Source of the DNA: Rhyzopertha dominica
Taxonomy: Eukaryota; Arthropoda; Insecta; Coleoptera; Bostrichidae
DNA length: 64,000 nucleotides
NCBI GenBank assembly: GCA_025024175.1
Contig: QCXZ01000064.1
Span: 17,918,001 to 17,982,000, forward strand
Reading direction: 5' to 3'
A program made the position numbers and the translations under genes. Below, in pieces: positions 12,972 to 24,762 of the stretch. The stretch's first letter is position 1; the number at the start of each line of letters is the position of its first letter. The notes beneath the pieces are model-generated. The model made no database searches. It was not told where the DNA came from and saw only the letters and a program-made list of their open reading frames with translations.

Positions 12972-15589
12972 ATTTCAGCGTTTCTACAGAAATGTTGTAT
13001 TTTTGGGTCGCTCGGCTGTAAAAAGCAGTTTTCAGGTTTTTGGAAACGTGCTTACATTTACGTCTTGGCTTCATTGACTACTTCAGAGCTTTTAAGTAGT
13101 TTCTCCATAATTTGCATTTATAGGTATCTAAATTTCATAAACTTAGTCCAAATGTTTACCCTGACACTAACAGCACAACGAATAAGTATTGGTGCATATT
13201 TGACCGATATTCAAATGCAACTTGGCTGTGTCTTGTGCGTTAAGTGGCGCAGCACAGACGGGTACGGTCACCCTCCATACATGGATGAACCAAAGGTTGA
13301 ATATATGCGGATAATCGAGATGACACTTTGTAACTTTAGTATGAAAGCTTGGTGTACAAAATTTTAATTGGAGCTAGACAAATCTGCAATTGCAACTTTT
13401 CTTACTTCTAATAGATCAAAATGACCAACACGCTCCTATCATCGACATTGTAGTTCTTATCAAATATTAAACGAAGTGAAACCTTAGATATCTAAATATC
13501 AGAATTTCGCTGTTCAAAGAAATTTACCTATAGACCTACAAGAAATAAAAGTTTCATAATTTTTGTAGGAGTATGATTTGTAGCATGAATTGTTTTTTTT
13601 CAATCATATACTCGTAGTATCAGTCTGTAAGGTTGATGTATATATAGTTCCTTACAGCAATCACCTTCTTAATTCCTTCAAGCTGCTAGAAGTGTCTACT
13701 TATAAATCTCATAATGTTTGCAGAGACTTTCAAATTTCCGAACACCCTATAAAAAAGAAACACGCGCTATAATTAAATAAATCAGGAAAGTCAACAAGAC
13801 GATGTTAAATCGCGTAAATTTTCCAGGTTCACAAGGCCGCAGTGCCACGCAAAAATATTTTATTCTCCAGTACATCCATTAGTATAATTTGATATTCCTT
13901 CTGAAGTGCGACGGCGAACACGACGTTGCCATACACATTCGCGTTTTTTTCCCTCTTACATCAACAAATTGTATCACGGGCCGACTTCGGGCTGCATGCT
14001 CCTTTTCATAGTCCTTTTGATATCATTTTCTACCCTGTGCTTCTTCGCTAGACATTGAAAACTTCATTACGGTTAATGGAGAAACTATGTGTCGTCTGAG
14101 GTTGGTATAAATATGAAATGTTTGGATCCGTATACGGTTACAAGTTGTCTGTAGTTGTTAATAACGAATACAAATAAAATAAGTCTTGAAGCCATTGAAA
14201 ACTTCACTTGCTGCTTTATTGTGAGTTAAGTACGTGCAATCCTTGCTTGGTTTAACTGACTGTTGTCTTCCAAAGTCTTGCAACAACTATCGCAATACTT
14301 TTTGTAATCTCAGAAAGTCTACAAAAAAGAGTATATTATTTTATGTATATTAATTCTGCAATGATATGCAATGATACATGCCGATAGCGTTTCTGGTAAA
14401 TTATTATTAATTTGCAGAAGAAACACATCTATTTTTCAATATATTCTAAAAAAAACCTAGCCTAGAAGAACTGTAATGTGTATTGAATTAAACTGAATTA
14501 CAAATTCATCTGTCCGCTACCAGTACACTAGTATTTACACAGTTTACAATTCGAGGAATTCTGTAATTACCGGTAATATATGGGAGTGGCATATAACCAA
14601 TACCATATCAGTTATTTTATAACCTTCATGGGATTAGGTTTAACAGTATTTAAGCTCATATATGCTTCTTTAGTAATAACTATGCAAAAGATTTCTTGTA
14701 CTTGTACTATAATAGCAAAGAAGGTCTAGCAGGCCTTCTGGTATATTGTATAATTTTTTGACGGTATTTATTTGAATCAGGCCATCCTATGAGCGTCAAC
14801 TGCTTCTAAGTGAATGCATGGAATCTAGTATGTGTGCTTTCTTTTCTGCTTCTTTCACTGCACTTACATGATTACGTTTTCTACCTGCAATTTTGGTATA
14901 TTTGGTGGACTACTCATTCTAATGATCTAATGTCCTCGGTTATCTTTGGGCCAAATTGCGAATAAACGTAACAGTTAGCAGTGGTGATAACATAAATCTA
15001 ACATTATTTGGTTGAAAATATTAACTTGGTTCTTTTTTATTCGCTTTCATACTGCACACCTAGCTTGCTTTGTTCGCTCGGATCTCGCTTGCCTTATTGC
15101 ATGTTTTATTACGTCTGTGCTATATCTATATACCCGCAGCACCAGATTATCATAGCTAACACATCCGCCATATTCGAGCTTACCGTTAGGATTTAAGGTT
15201 GTATGCATTTTTCTTATTTTACTTTAAACTCCCAATAATTTGTGGATATATGTAAGTAAGACTATTAGTTAATTATTATCCTTGAAATTTTTGTTAAGTC
15301 ACGTGTGTTACAATATTTAACAGTATTAACGGGATATTATACCAAATTATTAAATTCTGCCTGACCACGACAAATGAAAATTCTTAATGTCTTATAACAT
15401 ACATGGGTATTTAACAGTGGCTATATCGGATGCTTGAAAACATCTCTATCTATGTAAATAGTAGAGATGTAGGATGTAAACACAAGTCGATATAAAAATG
15501 ATCATATCTAAAGACTTATTTTTCTCGCTTGATATGTTTTTAACGAATATTAATGACGAAAAAAATATTTATTTATTTTGTGGTGCATT
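12972..15589. other. No recognised gene
   Basis: The longest frame is 100 codons (13065-13367 +) and has no recognisable domain. No repeat structure was seen. Confidence 0.45.
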
Positions 15590-15745
15590 CAGATGGCTTA
15601 GACATCGAGATTTTCCATGCATAAGCTCTATCTTGTCTCTAAACTTCGAGATGCAAAATTGCTAGTCTCAATCTCGAATTTCCGAAGACCGAGAGTATTC
15701 TTGTCTTAACAAGACAAGAATACTCAAACTGGTTGCTTTTCTATA
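15590..15745. repeat. GAGA(C)CGAGA-rich patch ending in a perfect hairpin
   Basis: Words related to GTCTC, CGAGA and AGACCGAGAG recur on both strands, as in the subterminal parts of the hAT element at 24.77-27.26 kb. A perfect hairpin follows at 15693-15725: arms of 15 bp (GAGTATTCTTGTCTT and its complement) with a 3-base AAC loop. This could be one end of an eroded hAT relative, but no terminal repeat or 8-bp duplication was found. Confidence 0.35.
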
Positions 15746-15984
15746 GGTCCGTAACGGTAACAACCGTTGTTCATTTGATTTGTTTAATAAGATCCTGACG
15801 TTACACTACGGCTCTGGGCATATTTGAAAACGTGTTGGGGATGTGACTAACCGAATAAAACTATGATTACCAAGAACAGTTCAACAGCACGCTTCATTAT
15901 TAAACTGTTATTTGATTAATCATGCCTATCAGTTACTAACCCAAAGTTGGTAGCCGAATTAATCTAACGGATGGGAACTATTCT
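15746..15984. other. No recognised feature
   Basis: AT-rich spacer without open frame or repeat. Confidence 0.4.
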
Positions 15985-16625
15985 ATCGCAAAAAACATTT
16001 TTATTTGCTCATTCGTTTTAAAATGGTCGAAAACGCAAAAAAACAAAATTTGAGGAAAAACAAATTTCTTGTCTGTGTGTCTGTGGTTTTGTTTGTGGAC
16101 ACGATAGCTTTCGAAATACTTAATATATGAACTTGAAATTTGGCAAACGTATAAATCTCAACCACCCAAAACGACCTATTGTTTGTGGAGTAAGTAACTA
16201 CCCTATTTGCAAATGCTTTTTTTTCGTTTTAGTATGCGATTAATAGTATAACTGCGAGTATTATTCGTTCTTATAAATTTTCGGAGCAGCAAACGGTTTA
16301 GAAGATATTAGCAAAAAACCGTCACTTAAAGAAAACGGTTTTTCCTAAATATCTCCGAATATATTTAATATATGCAAAAAATGAAAATACCATCAGATAG
16401 GAAATAAAATTTCTCAAAAAAAGTGTATTAGAAAATTTATCCAAAATTTTGACATATTCGAAATATTTCCAAAAAACGTGTCTAGGACCCTGCTCGTACG
16501 ATTTTTTTTTAATTTTTAGTATTATATAGAAAATCAAATTTCTGATCAGAAAGCATTCTAGTAATTATATTGTTAAGTTAATAATTTTCGAGTTATTTGG
16601 AAAAAACGGATTTTAATTAATTTAT
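15985..16625 (+). repeat. Dispersed repeat, copy 1 (partner at 46.8-47.4 kb)
   Basis: Roughly 600 bp match a second copy at 46806-47430 in the same orientation. Shared words, some with single mismatches, include TTTAAAATGGTCGAAAACG, GTGTCTGTGGTTTTGTTTGT, ATTAATAGTATAACTGCGAG and TTATTTGGAAAAAACGG. The two copies differ by many substitutions and small indels, and copy 2 holds an insertion in a G/A-rich stretch. No terminal repeats, tail or known coding motif were recognised, so the class is undetermined. Confidence 0.75.
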
Positions 16626-16793
16626 ATATTTTTGTTAATATCACGCGGACTGTTTGCAATTTGCAACGGTTTTTTATGTTCGACTGCGTCAAGAACATAT
16701 ATTTGACAACTCTGTGTTGCTCCCATACAGTAGCAGTTTACGGCCGTAGAAAGTTCTTTCCGGTTTGAAACTGTGGTCGTAGAATTTGCTCTT

Positions 16794-16826
16794 GACGTTT
16801 CCCGATTATACTGTCGGCTTCTTCAG
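16794..16826 (-). ncRNA. Hammerhead-like motif, opposite terminus
   Basis: Reading the minus strand, CTGAAGA is followed by a helix II candidate (CCGA with TCGG), GAAA, C and GTC. It is the inverted counterpart of the motif at 17257-17286, with a slightly better helix II. Confidence 0.35.
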
Positions 16827-16942
16827 AAGGAGTCTGGCTGGTGAATTCATCCATTGTCTTCTCTTATATAGTAGCTGTTCCATTTGGCTGGTTACGTGTA
16901 TGTTAATGTATATCGGTTCCGTCCGATAATCAAGACCATCTT

Positions 16943-17215
16943 CTAAATTCTGCTCAAGTGATAGCCGTCTTCTCTGTTGAAATTCTTGGGCTGCTTCGTT
17001 AACTCCAAAGATTCTCTCACAATCCGCTGATGGTAATAGATGCTCCTTGCAAGGGTCCTTACGTTGTCATATTTGACGTCTTGTTTGCCTCCTGATACGT
17101 GTTCAGCTATCACAGATGTGTGTGTCCATATGCTGCATCTCGCTGGCTTTCCTTTGTACGACATTGTATGCTGTGTACAGTTTGCCCGATATAGATTTTT
17201 CCGCACTGACATAAG
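16943..17215 (-). pseudogene. Penelope GIY-YIG endonuclease, frameshifted
   Basis: On the minus strand, CQCGKIYIGQT (about 17212-17179) is the GIY-YIG signature region of Penelope endonucleases with its leading Cys motif. One frame then ends at a stop near AYGHTHICDS. The adjacent frame continues with SVIAEHVSGG, VRTLARSIYYHQRIVRESLE and NFNREDGYHLSR, which correspond to the conserved SAVAEH, VLAR...REAIEI and NREDGYxLS blocks of this family. One frameshift therefore breaks the gene between the two halves, near 17140. The protein would nick target DNA for retrotransposition, but this copy is dead. Confidence 0.8.
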
Positions 17216-17256
17216 GATTGGCACTACTATGGATGAATTCACCAGTAAAATTCCTT

Positions 17257-17286
17257 CTGAAGAAGCCTTCTGATCGGCGAAACGTC
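17257..17286 (+). ncRNA. Hammerhead-like motif in Penelope terminus
   Basis: CTGAAGA fits the CUGANGA core. It is followed by a short helix II candidate (GCC with GGC), GAAA, C and the cleavage-type triplet GTC. CTT before and AAG after could form a short helix I. There is one extra A next to the core, and helix III is practically absent. Activity is uncertain. Confidence 0.35.
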
Positions 17287-17346
17287 AAGAGTAATTTCTA
17301 CGAACACGGCATCAAATCCGGAAGAACTTTCTACGAGTACCATTAG

Positions 17347-20300
17347 ATCTTCTTAAGACTTAACGTTGGAAAATCGCTAGATCATTGGCTGCTTTAATGC
17401 AAGTTCACGTTGCCAAGGTTATATAAAATGTCATACTTATAGAACTGACTTTGTACGCAATCAAGACACAATTAAACATTTGAACTCTTCTTATTTGGAA
17501 GTCTTGCTTATTTGGACATAAAGTGAGTTCAATAAAGTTTCATATTACGCCCTCATTACACAAAATTAAACGGGGACTTTCAAATCTTAACTTGTTATCC
17601 CAGAGAGAAGATTATAATATACAGAGGCGAAATGTTTAACCTTTAGCATTAGCTAGTTTAGAAGTACTACGTTGATAGCATTCACAATGTTCACACTTTT
17701 ATAAAGACGAGTCGTGTTAGTTGTGAGTTATTATACTCGTTTGCATTTCCTTATGGCATAAGCGAATTAACAAATTAGAATAAATGTGCTTGGAAGAAGT
17801 GTCAAGGTTCACGCTGGTGTCCCATTTCATTGTATACATGCAAAACGACTAACAATATGCCAGCCACTTGCACAATCGTGCCAGGCGCCAAGGAGCATGC
17901 AGCATTGCGATTTGGCGACACAATTTTTAAGCTGGGGTTAAAAGTAATCGACTTTAACGCTTTCGTCCCGGGCAACGTTTCCTAATGGCCAATAAAACTA
18001 TTGATATTTGTGTTTATCGCGTTGCGCTTTTACTGCCATGGATACATAATCTGTATGTGCTTCGTAATGAATTATTTTACAGTAAAATTTTTAATTTTAC
18101 TGTGCGTTTCGGTGTGCGCTTTAATTGCGGCGATAAATTATGTGTTTTAATTTTATCAGTAGCTTATTGCGGAAATTGTTCGTTTATTTCTCTGATTAGT
18201 CGAATTTGGATATTAAAAGCTTGATGACTGCAACTATGCAAATTGGTACGTGTTGGCGTACACTCTTTACCTAAGTATCTCTCGTATATAGTATAAATCA
18301 AATATAAGGGAATGAAGATATTTCCTGTGTGCAATACGCCATCAGAAATGCTCAGTCGGCGTTCTGAAATAGAAATATCTGCAGCCGCATAGCTTTCTTT
18401 TGTGGCAGACTACGATATCGCTTCTCCACTCGCATCGACTTATTGAAATATACCAAACGTTTGATAGTGATGCTCCAGCGCTTACTTATTTACTTGCACA
18501 AATATAAATTATATTATATAAATTATTCATTGATATCAGAATGATCAGTAGAAAGTTTTAAAACTCTACATTTCTGGTAGGATAGATATTACTGCGTGGA
18601 ATGTATTGAACTTGTAAAAGAGGTTTTCATCTAACATTTTGTTCCTTTGTTACTTATATTTTAGTTTTTACACATTCCTTGAGAGACTGAATGCAGTCAT
18701 CGCAATAATAAGCTTGCAAATATACTATAGCAGGAGAGAATATGCGCACCGTTTCAGTATAATTTTCTGTAGACGTCTTAACTATAAACGGTTCAAAATA
18801 GATCAGCGATGTGTAAATAGTATATAGACTTTTAAACAACTTGTTAAAGATATTAAAGAGATAATGCCAATATGTAATAATATAATCTAGTATTTGTGAA
18901 ATTCAATAAGAGGGCTAACAAACAACTCCAATTCATTATAGTGAAGATTGACGTGGTAGTAGTTTCATATATATTATTTGAAATTTTAGTAAGCTAGTGT
19001 TCTCCAGAACAGGCACGATACTGCTCTAAGTATTTTTTGCTGTTACACAGGAATATCGTGCTATTTCAAGAATATTCATTGATCGGCGACTAGATATGAT
19101 AGAAATGATAATAATATCTTGTCTACAGAAACGTTTTTAAATCAGCTAACTATAATACAACAATACATCATTATTATTTCATTATACCCATGTTGTGATA
19201 TTTCATTGTGTTTCTTAAACGGTGGTATAATGTCTTCTGTGAATAAGGGTCTAGCGTATATATAACTGCGTAAATTTCTCCATTTCTCTGCACGAGGCAT
19301 TCCACAGGCAACGCGCACCAGGCTTTTAAGCACGACACTTCAGCTTTGGCGGCATAATTTGATAAAAGTATATCGCTTTTGTTACAGAAAATTAGCCATT
19401 AAGGCGTCGCTCTCCGTTCTATACACTCTAGAATGAAACAGAACTATGGTCCCGAGGAGCTGGAAACGAGCATTATATTAAATTACGTAAATAAATGCCG
19501 TGCGGTATTTCTCTATTCATATCTGAATGGAGATAATTGAAATTTAATTAAATTAAATTTGGAAACTGAGTTCGTTACGACAATTAGGCGTTGAAAGGGG
19601 TTTTCTTAAAATCCCATAAATATGCAAATGTGGGCTATTTTAATCATTTCGAGCTGGTAAACAAAGAAATAGACAATTTGCATGCCGCCGTTCGTTCGAT
19701 TATTCGTAGCGCACGCCCGGATTATTTACTTGACTTTAATTAAGTCGTAAAGAATGGAAACGTGTGAAAACATTTGGTGTAATAATGCCAGGCTCGTTAA
19801 ACATTTTACTGCAGAGTTTTCTAGCGGCGCTGCATCAACGACTACAAACACGAGTGAGTTTGTAAACAGTCAATAGCTATGAGCAGACATTTTACTTTAG
19901 CTGCACTTCCGACCTGCATAAAACTGACAACAAAGACAACAAAGGAGTGGTGCCATGCGGCGCAAATTTTCTGCGTATCCTTTGAAATCGGGAATAAAGG
20001 TATTGATAGAAAAACGAAATACCGTCAGGAATGTGGTAACATAAACACCTATAACAGCTTCTTGAACATTCGTTCAAATTATGTGAAATGTGGTATCCCT
20101 TAACAGACTTTGTAAGATGTTCCAAGGTTACTAGTTTTATTAAATTCACGGGCTGTATTGCGCAACCATTCAGCTCTATCTAATATAAATAATAGTATAC
20201 TGACTTATATAATAACCAGAAAACCTAGTGTGGAGTACTTGCTTTACTTGAATAAACTTTGGTACACATATATGTAAATACCTACTTATTAAGGCATAGA

Positions 20301-23300
20301 TCCATAATTGTTCAACCTTATCATTATAATAGTTTTTATATGAACGCATTTACAGGTATTTTCTTTATTAAACAAAAGTATATTTTAGAAACGCGTTGTC
20401 TTTGAACACTGATGGTTGAGGCAAATTTTCCCGCTTCTACTTTGTAGTATCTTATGAACTTCGTTACTAAAGTAATTACATTTGATGTGCAATCGTTTTA
20501 AGGTTAATCTTTTTCGGAAAATGCAATTCAAATGTCTGTGCGCTTCTTTAAGAAAACGTTATCATATACTATTCTGCATATTGGATATGATGGATTATGA
20601 ATCATGAATCAATACTAAGCAGCGGGTAAAACAAAAATCCTGCTTCACCGATTTAAGAGCGAGACAAATTTTTATTTAGGTATATATCGCCTACTTAATA
20701 TGGGATACATTACTACTTATAAAATACAACAGTTGTAATGAACGTTCTTTAAAAAATCAAGCCAAGTAGGCCAGTGACGGTTATTTTTTGGAACGTACGT
20801 CGCAGCGGTGGTGCAACAGGTGCAACAAACTCAACTTACTGTCTGAACTGCCACTCTTGTCGATTGTCAAACTAACGAGGTTATGTTGTGCATGTTTGCC
20901 AAACACATTGATGTTGCCGTTATACATAGTGTCCATACAGTGTTGACGATTACGTCAAATGAGCCAAACGTTAACTTGTTGTCAAATTCTATAAACTAAT
21001 TTACATAGCAGACGCTACTTTCAGGTCAGAAAGGAAAAACCATGTCCTGTTTTTTTTGTGACTTTTCTATCTTTTCGCTCTATGCTCGGCAAATCTTTCT
21101 TAAACCCTATTTAATTAATCCAGCTTTTGAACGTTTTGTAAGTCATTATATCAGCTTTCAACCTTTTGCAATCTCAAGTTGTACGTACCTTTGCTTCTGT
21201 ATTGTACCGCATTTCTAATGGCTGCTCACTTTGGACGTTCTTGGTTATATTTTTGTACCAAAGAGTGCTGCATAATCTATGTCTAGTGGCTTTTAAATTT
21301 TATATCACGAAATGCCGAGACTGTGTATGCGCATAATGCCGATTTCGTTAGTGAGTTAGAATTCAACCCATTCTTTTGGAAGTAATTACATAGCCACATC
21401 TTCTATGCGTTGTTCATTGTACCCGCCTCCAACTCGAGCTACGCTGGCGACATGTTCCTAAAAACAATCCTTATTTAAAAGCATTAGTCCCTAACATAAT
21501 AAATAACCGTAAAGAGCTTTTCTTTGTAAGGGTTTCTCCTGGCTTTTCGCACATTCTACTTTACAGCCGACGTCGTCGATGACACGCCTTGCTGGATGTT
21601 TAATGGGAAAACGTGAAGCCTCCGAATACAGAGTTGCAGCTTGAGCGTCTTTTTTTAAGCCTAACGTGAAAACAACTATTGTGTCCGATGCTTATGGCAT
21701 GATGCATGTGCATGGCGCATTCTACGCGATGAACGCTTCAACGAAAGGTTAACGATGTTGGAACGTGACTCAGGTTTAATCAACGCGATCCACGAGGTGG
21801 GCTACAGAACATGCCGGAACGGCCATTCTTCATTTTACTCACTTGGATTGTGTTTTGGCCTGAAGGCTGTATCTAGCTGTTACCGTTGAGAATAATTGAG
21901 AGTTACAATGAACTTCTTTCATCTACCTATCTAGCTGAATTAAAAGAAATTATTCGCTATTATAGATACTAAAGAAAAAACTTCACACGGCAAGGCCTAA
22001 CAAAACATCACATTAAAACATAGAAAATGCAAAAGGTGTAAAAGGATAGAACATATAAATCTGTTACAATGAATAGTGAGCACTCATGACTACATGCGTT
22101 GCAGTTTCGGACAGAAAATCGAAAATAAAGGGTCAGGTATTATTCCATTTTTTGTGTGATGCATATGAAGGCAGCAAAAATTATTAAAGATTGAGAATTT
22201 ACGAGCGTGGCATATTCCGCAGCCCCTACCAGTCACACATCGCGCGCTCAGCCCTAAGTTTACATTGTTTACATTTTGAAGGTCGCAGGCAGTATGGTCA
22301 GCTATACCTACATTTTTATGTATTTATACAGAAGATTACACCAAAAATTGCACATAGTACACGTGCACGAACGTTAACCTATAACCGCTAATTAGGTTTT
22401 TTTAGAACACGTGACTTTCGAAGTGGCTGTCTAGGTATACCTGTCAAAACAATGCAACTTCTAACACGCTGTCTTAGAAACCCCATTACTTAATGCTAAC
22501 GTCAGCCACTAGAGCTGGTACATTCGATTGAATTCAAATCGTTCAACCGATCGCATGGATTCGGATCATTCGCAAGTCGCTCAATTGCCGAGAACGAGTT
22601 ACCGAGCTGTTAGACCTGCTTAAAGACAGCTGCAACGTGTGTCCCATAACAGCAATGTTGCAATGTCAACTGCGGGCTGTTTAGGACAATATGTGACTAT
22701 AAAATGACAGTCAAAGGATAAACAAATCGATTATTTTTCAATGCTCATGGACTGAAGAACGCCCATAAAAATTAAATTCGCGTAAGTTGTACATATATGA
22801 TAGCACACAAATTTTGTTTAACTAAGACCACAGGCAAACGATAATAATTTAGAAGGAAATAGTACATTAAGATCTTACGCAATTGAACAAATTATAGTAT
22901 TAAATATTGCTTTAATGCGAAAGCATAAATCGAAGTTGTTTTGATGTAGACGGCTTCCTAAAGTCAAACAAAGTTTTAAACTCAAGGATTCAAAAATACC
23001 CCATCTCCGAATTCACGTAAGTCGGAATAGCGTAGGTCTGAGTATTGCTTGATAGCAATGTTTAACTGTCTTTCATACCTTTAAAAAAATTAAATATTTT
23101 TTTAAGTAAAGTTTATTTTGCATTTTTATTATTTTTTAGGGTTTACTCTATGTGAACCAAAATAAATCTTCATAAATATCTAATTTTATTTAGAGATGCT
23201 CTTAAGTACTAAAAATATATCTCTTAAACCCTGTCTGCCCTCAATATTATAATTTCCACCCACTATGCTAAACGCGTCTACGAACAAGAACACAATCTGG

Positions 23301-24762
23301 TAAAGTAGAATTGAAATCCACTTTATTTGTAATACAAAAATATCGTTAACGGTAAAAACAAATGTTGGAATTAGTAAGAATTAAACATAATAGTCTATTT
23401 CCTTTAGCACAGCAAGAGCAATGCATTATCCTTTTGAAGTAGTGAGTAAATGTACTAAATTACTTTTTTAAAAGTAACTATTCCAATCACTGACTATATC
23501 CTATTTCTGTATTTTATGTCAGCTTATTGCTAAATAGATCGCATTGCTATCTATGTTTTCCTAGTACTAAATTTTTGCGAATTTCCAAGGGCTTCCAGGC
23601 ACGAGTGCATCCAGCCTTTATATGTCTCGTGTTTGTCAGCCTTATTGTGTTTCTGGAGATGAACTCCGCAGTGCAGGACCAAATCTTGTTATTACTAGGC
23701 TCCACGATTGGGTTTTTTGCCGCTCCAATATAAAGTATGACGCAAAAATAAGGAGCGCTTCCCTTTATGCGATTTTTATGATGTATGGGTCCAGGCGTGC
23801 AGTTTGCTTTATCTCCGAAATAAATTCGGTTTCCATTTGGGGGCAGCCCGAGTCACACCGCACACACACAGGCTGTCGCTCGTCGGAATAGCGGCATTCA
23901 CGTCAACCGTTAATAGAAACTGTAAACAATGTTTTCGTCCCAAATTCGTCTTTGCCGGAACAGCCGATGTTTTAATGAAAGCACTGGCCTTTGGACATAG
24001 AAACGAGATAAATATGATATGGAGAACCTCGTGTAGCTCTGACGTTATGAAAGATGTATTAAAGCCAGCTGTGAACGCTTTTCACTGAATAGATCCCAAA
24101 CACCAACTAAATAGAAGTAGAAACTCATGTTCGTGTGTTGATGTAAAGCAGATAGAGCTCGAGCTCAAGGGATGTTGGGATATTTGGTACATAATCGTTT
24201 CTGTCACTTCATCTCTCGCTTATATTGCACTATAGTCAGTAGTAATAAATATCTGATGCTATTACTTCATAAGCATTATATGCTACAAACGCATATTGCT
24301 TGATTTGATTGATTGCATGGGAATTCCTATGGGCTCTAATGTTCAAATATAGTCAAAGATATCCTAATAGAGAAATGGATTCCCAGTAAGCCAAGACGGG
24401 ATAGATCTATCATTTTTCAAAATTTGACAAAAAAACTATAACGAAAAGAGTTTTAGAACGTGAATATGTTGAAAGTACGGATAACTCCACTAAGGATACC
24501 GAACGAACTATTTGATAGCGTCCCTGTTTTTGCCGGCGAATTCAAGTTATTATAGATTGCCGATAGGTAGCGCAATACGTTAAAAGTATGATTTTTGAAT
24601 AAGGTAAGTACAGTATAATATTGTTCCTGTTTACTCGGTAAGCGTTAGATTGTATATCCATTTCATGTAATAATTATTTACAAATTTCAACCATTGAGTT
24701 TATGGTCATTAAATTATCGTATAACAAGAACACGTATCGTAATATAACAGTTAAGGGGCTTT
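17347..24762. other. Long gene-free stretch
   Basis: No frame longer than 94 codons and no domain could be recognised. Overlapping short frames at 23527-24088 fall in a somewhat GC-richer patch but do not look like exons. GC-richer, motif-rich blocks lie at 17940-18230 and 19480-19770. A hAT-end-like TAGAGCTGGTAC occurs at 22510, followed by ATTCGATTGAATTC and ATGGATTCGGATCATTCG. A matching opposite end was not found. Confidence 0.45.
19480..19770. promoter_or_regulatory. Candidate conserved regulatory block
   Basis: Two POU-type octamers lie 47 bp apart in opposite orientation: ATGCAAAT at 19622-19629 and ATTTGCAT at 19676-19683. Around them are homeodomain-like AATTTAATTAAATTAAATTT (19539-19558) and CTTTAATTAAG (about 19734-19744), plus CCCATAAATATG. 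This motif mix in a GC-mixed block inside a gene-poor stretch resembles developmental enhancers. Only the motifs are seen; conservation and function are inferred. Confidence 0.25.

Larger units (their letters stand above)
16735..17346 (-). mobile_element. Penelope-like element fragment (GIY-YIG end), antisense
   Basis: This fragment of a Penelope-like retroelement holds only the C-terminal GIY-YIG endonuclease region, with no reverse transcriptase. Both ends carry inverted copies of the same ~110-bp terminus (about 16738-16860 and 17220-17345). Each contains CTGAAGA followed by GAAACGTC, once on the + strand (17257-17286) and once on the - strand (16826-16794). This matches the architecture of the elements at 12.7 kb and 48.2 kb. 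Target duplications were not resolved. Confidence 0.75.

Noticed and set aside
23527..24088. Overlapping frames of 68, 89 and 94 codons as possible exons
   Set aside because: No domain, no splice context that I could defend, and frames overlap each other in the same strand.
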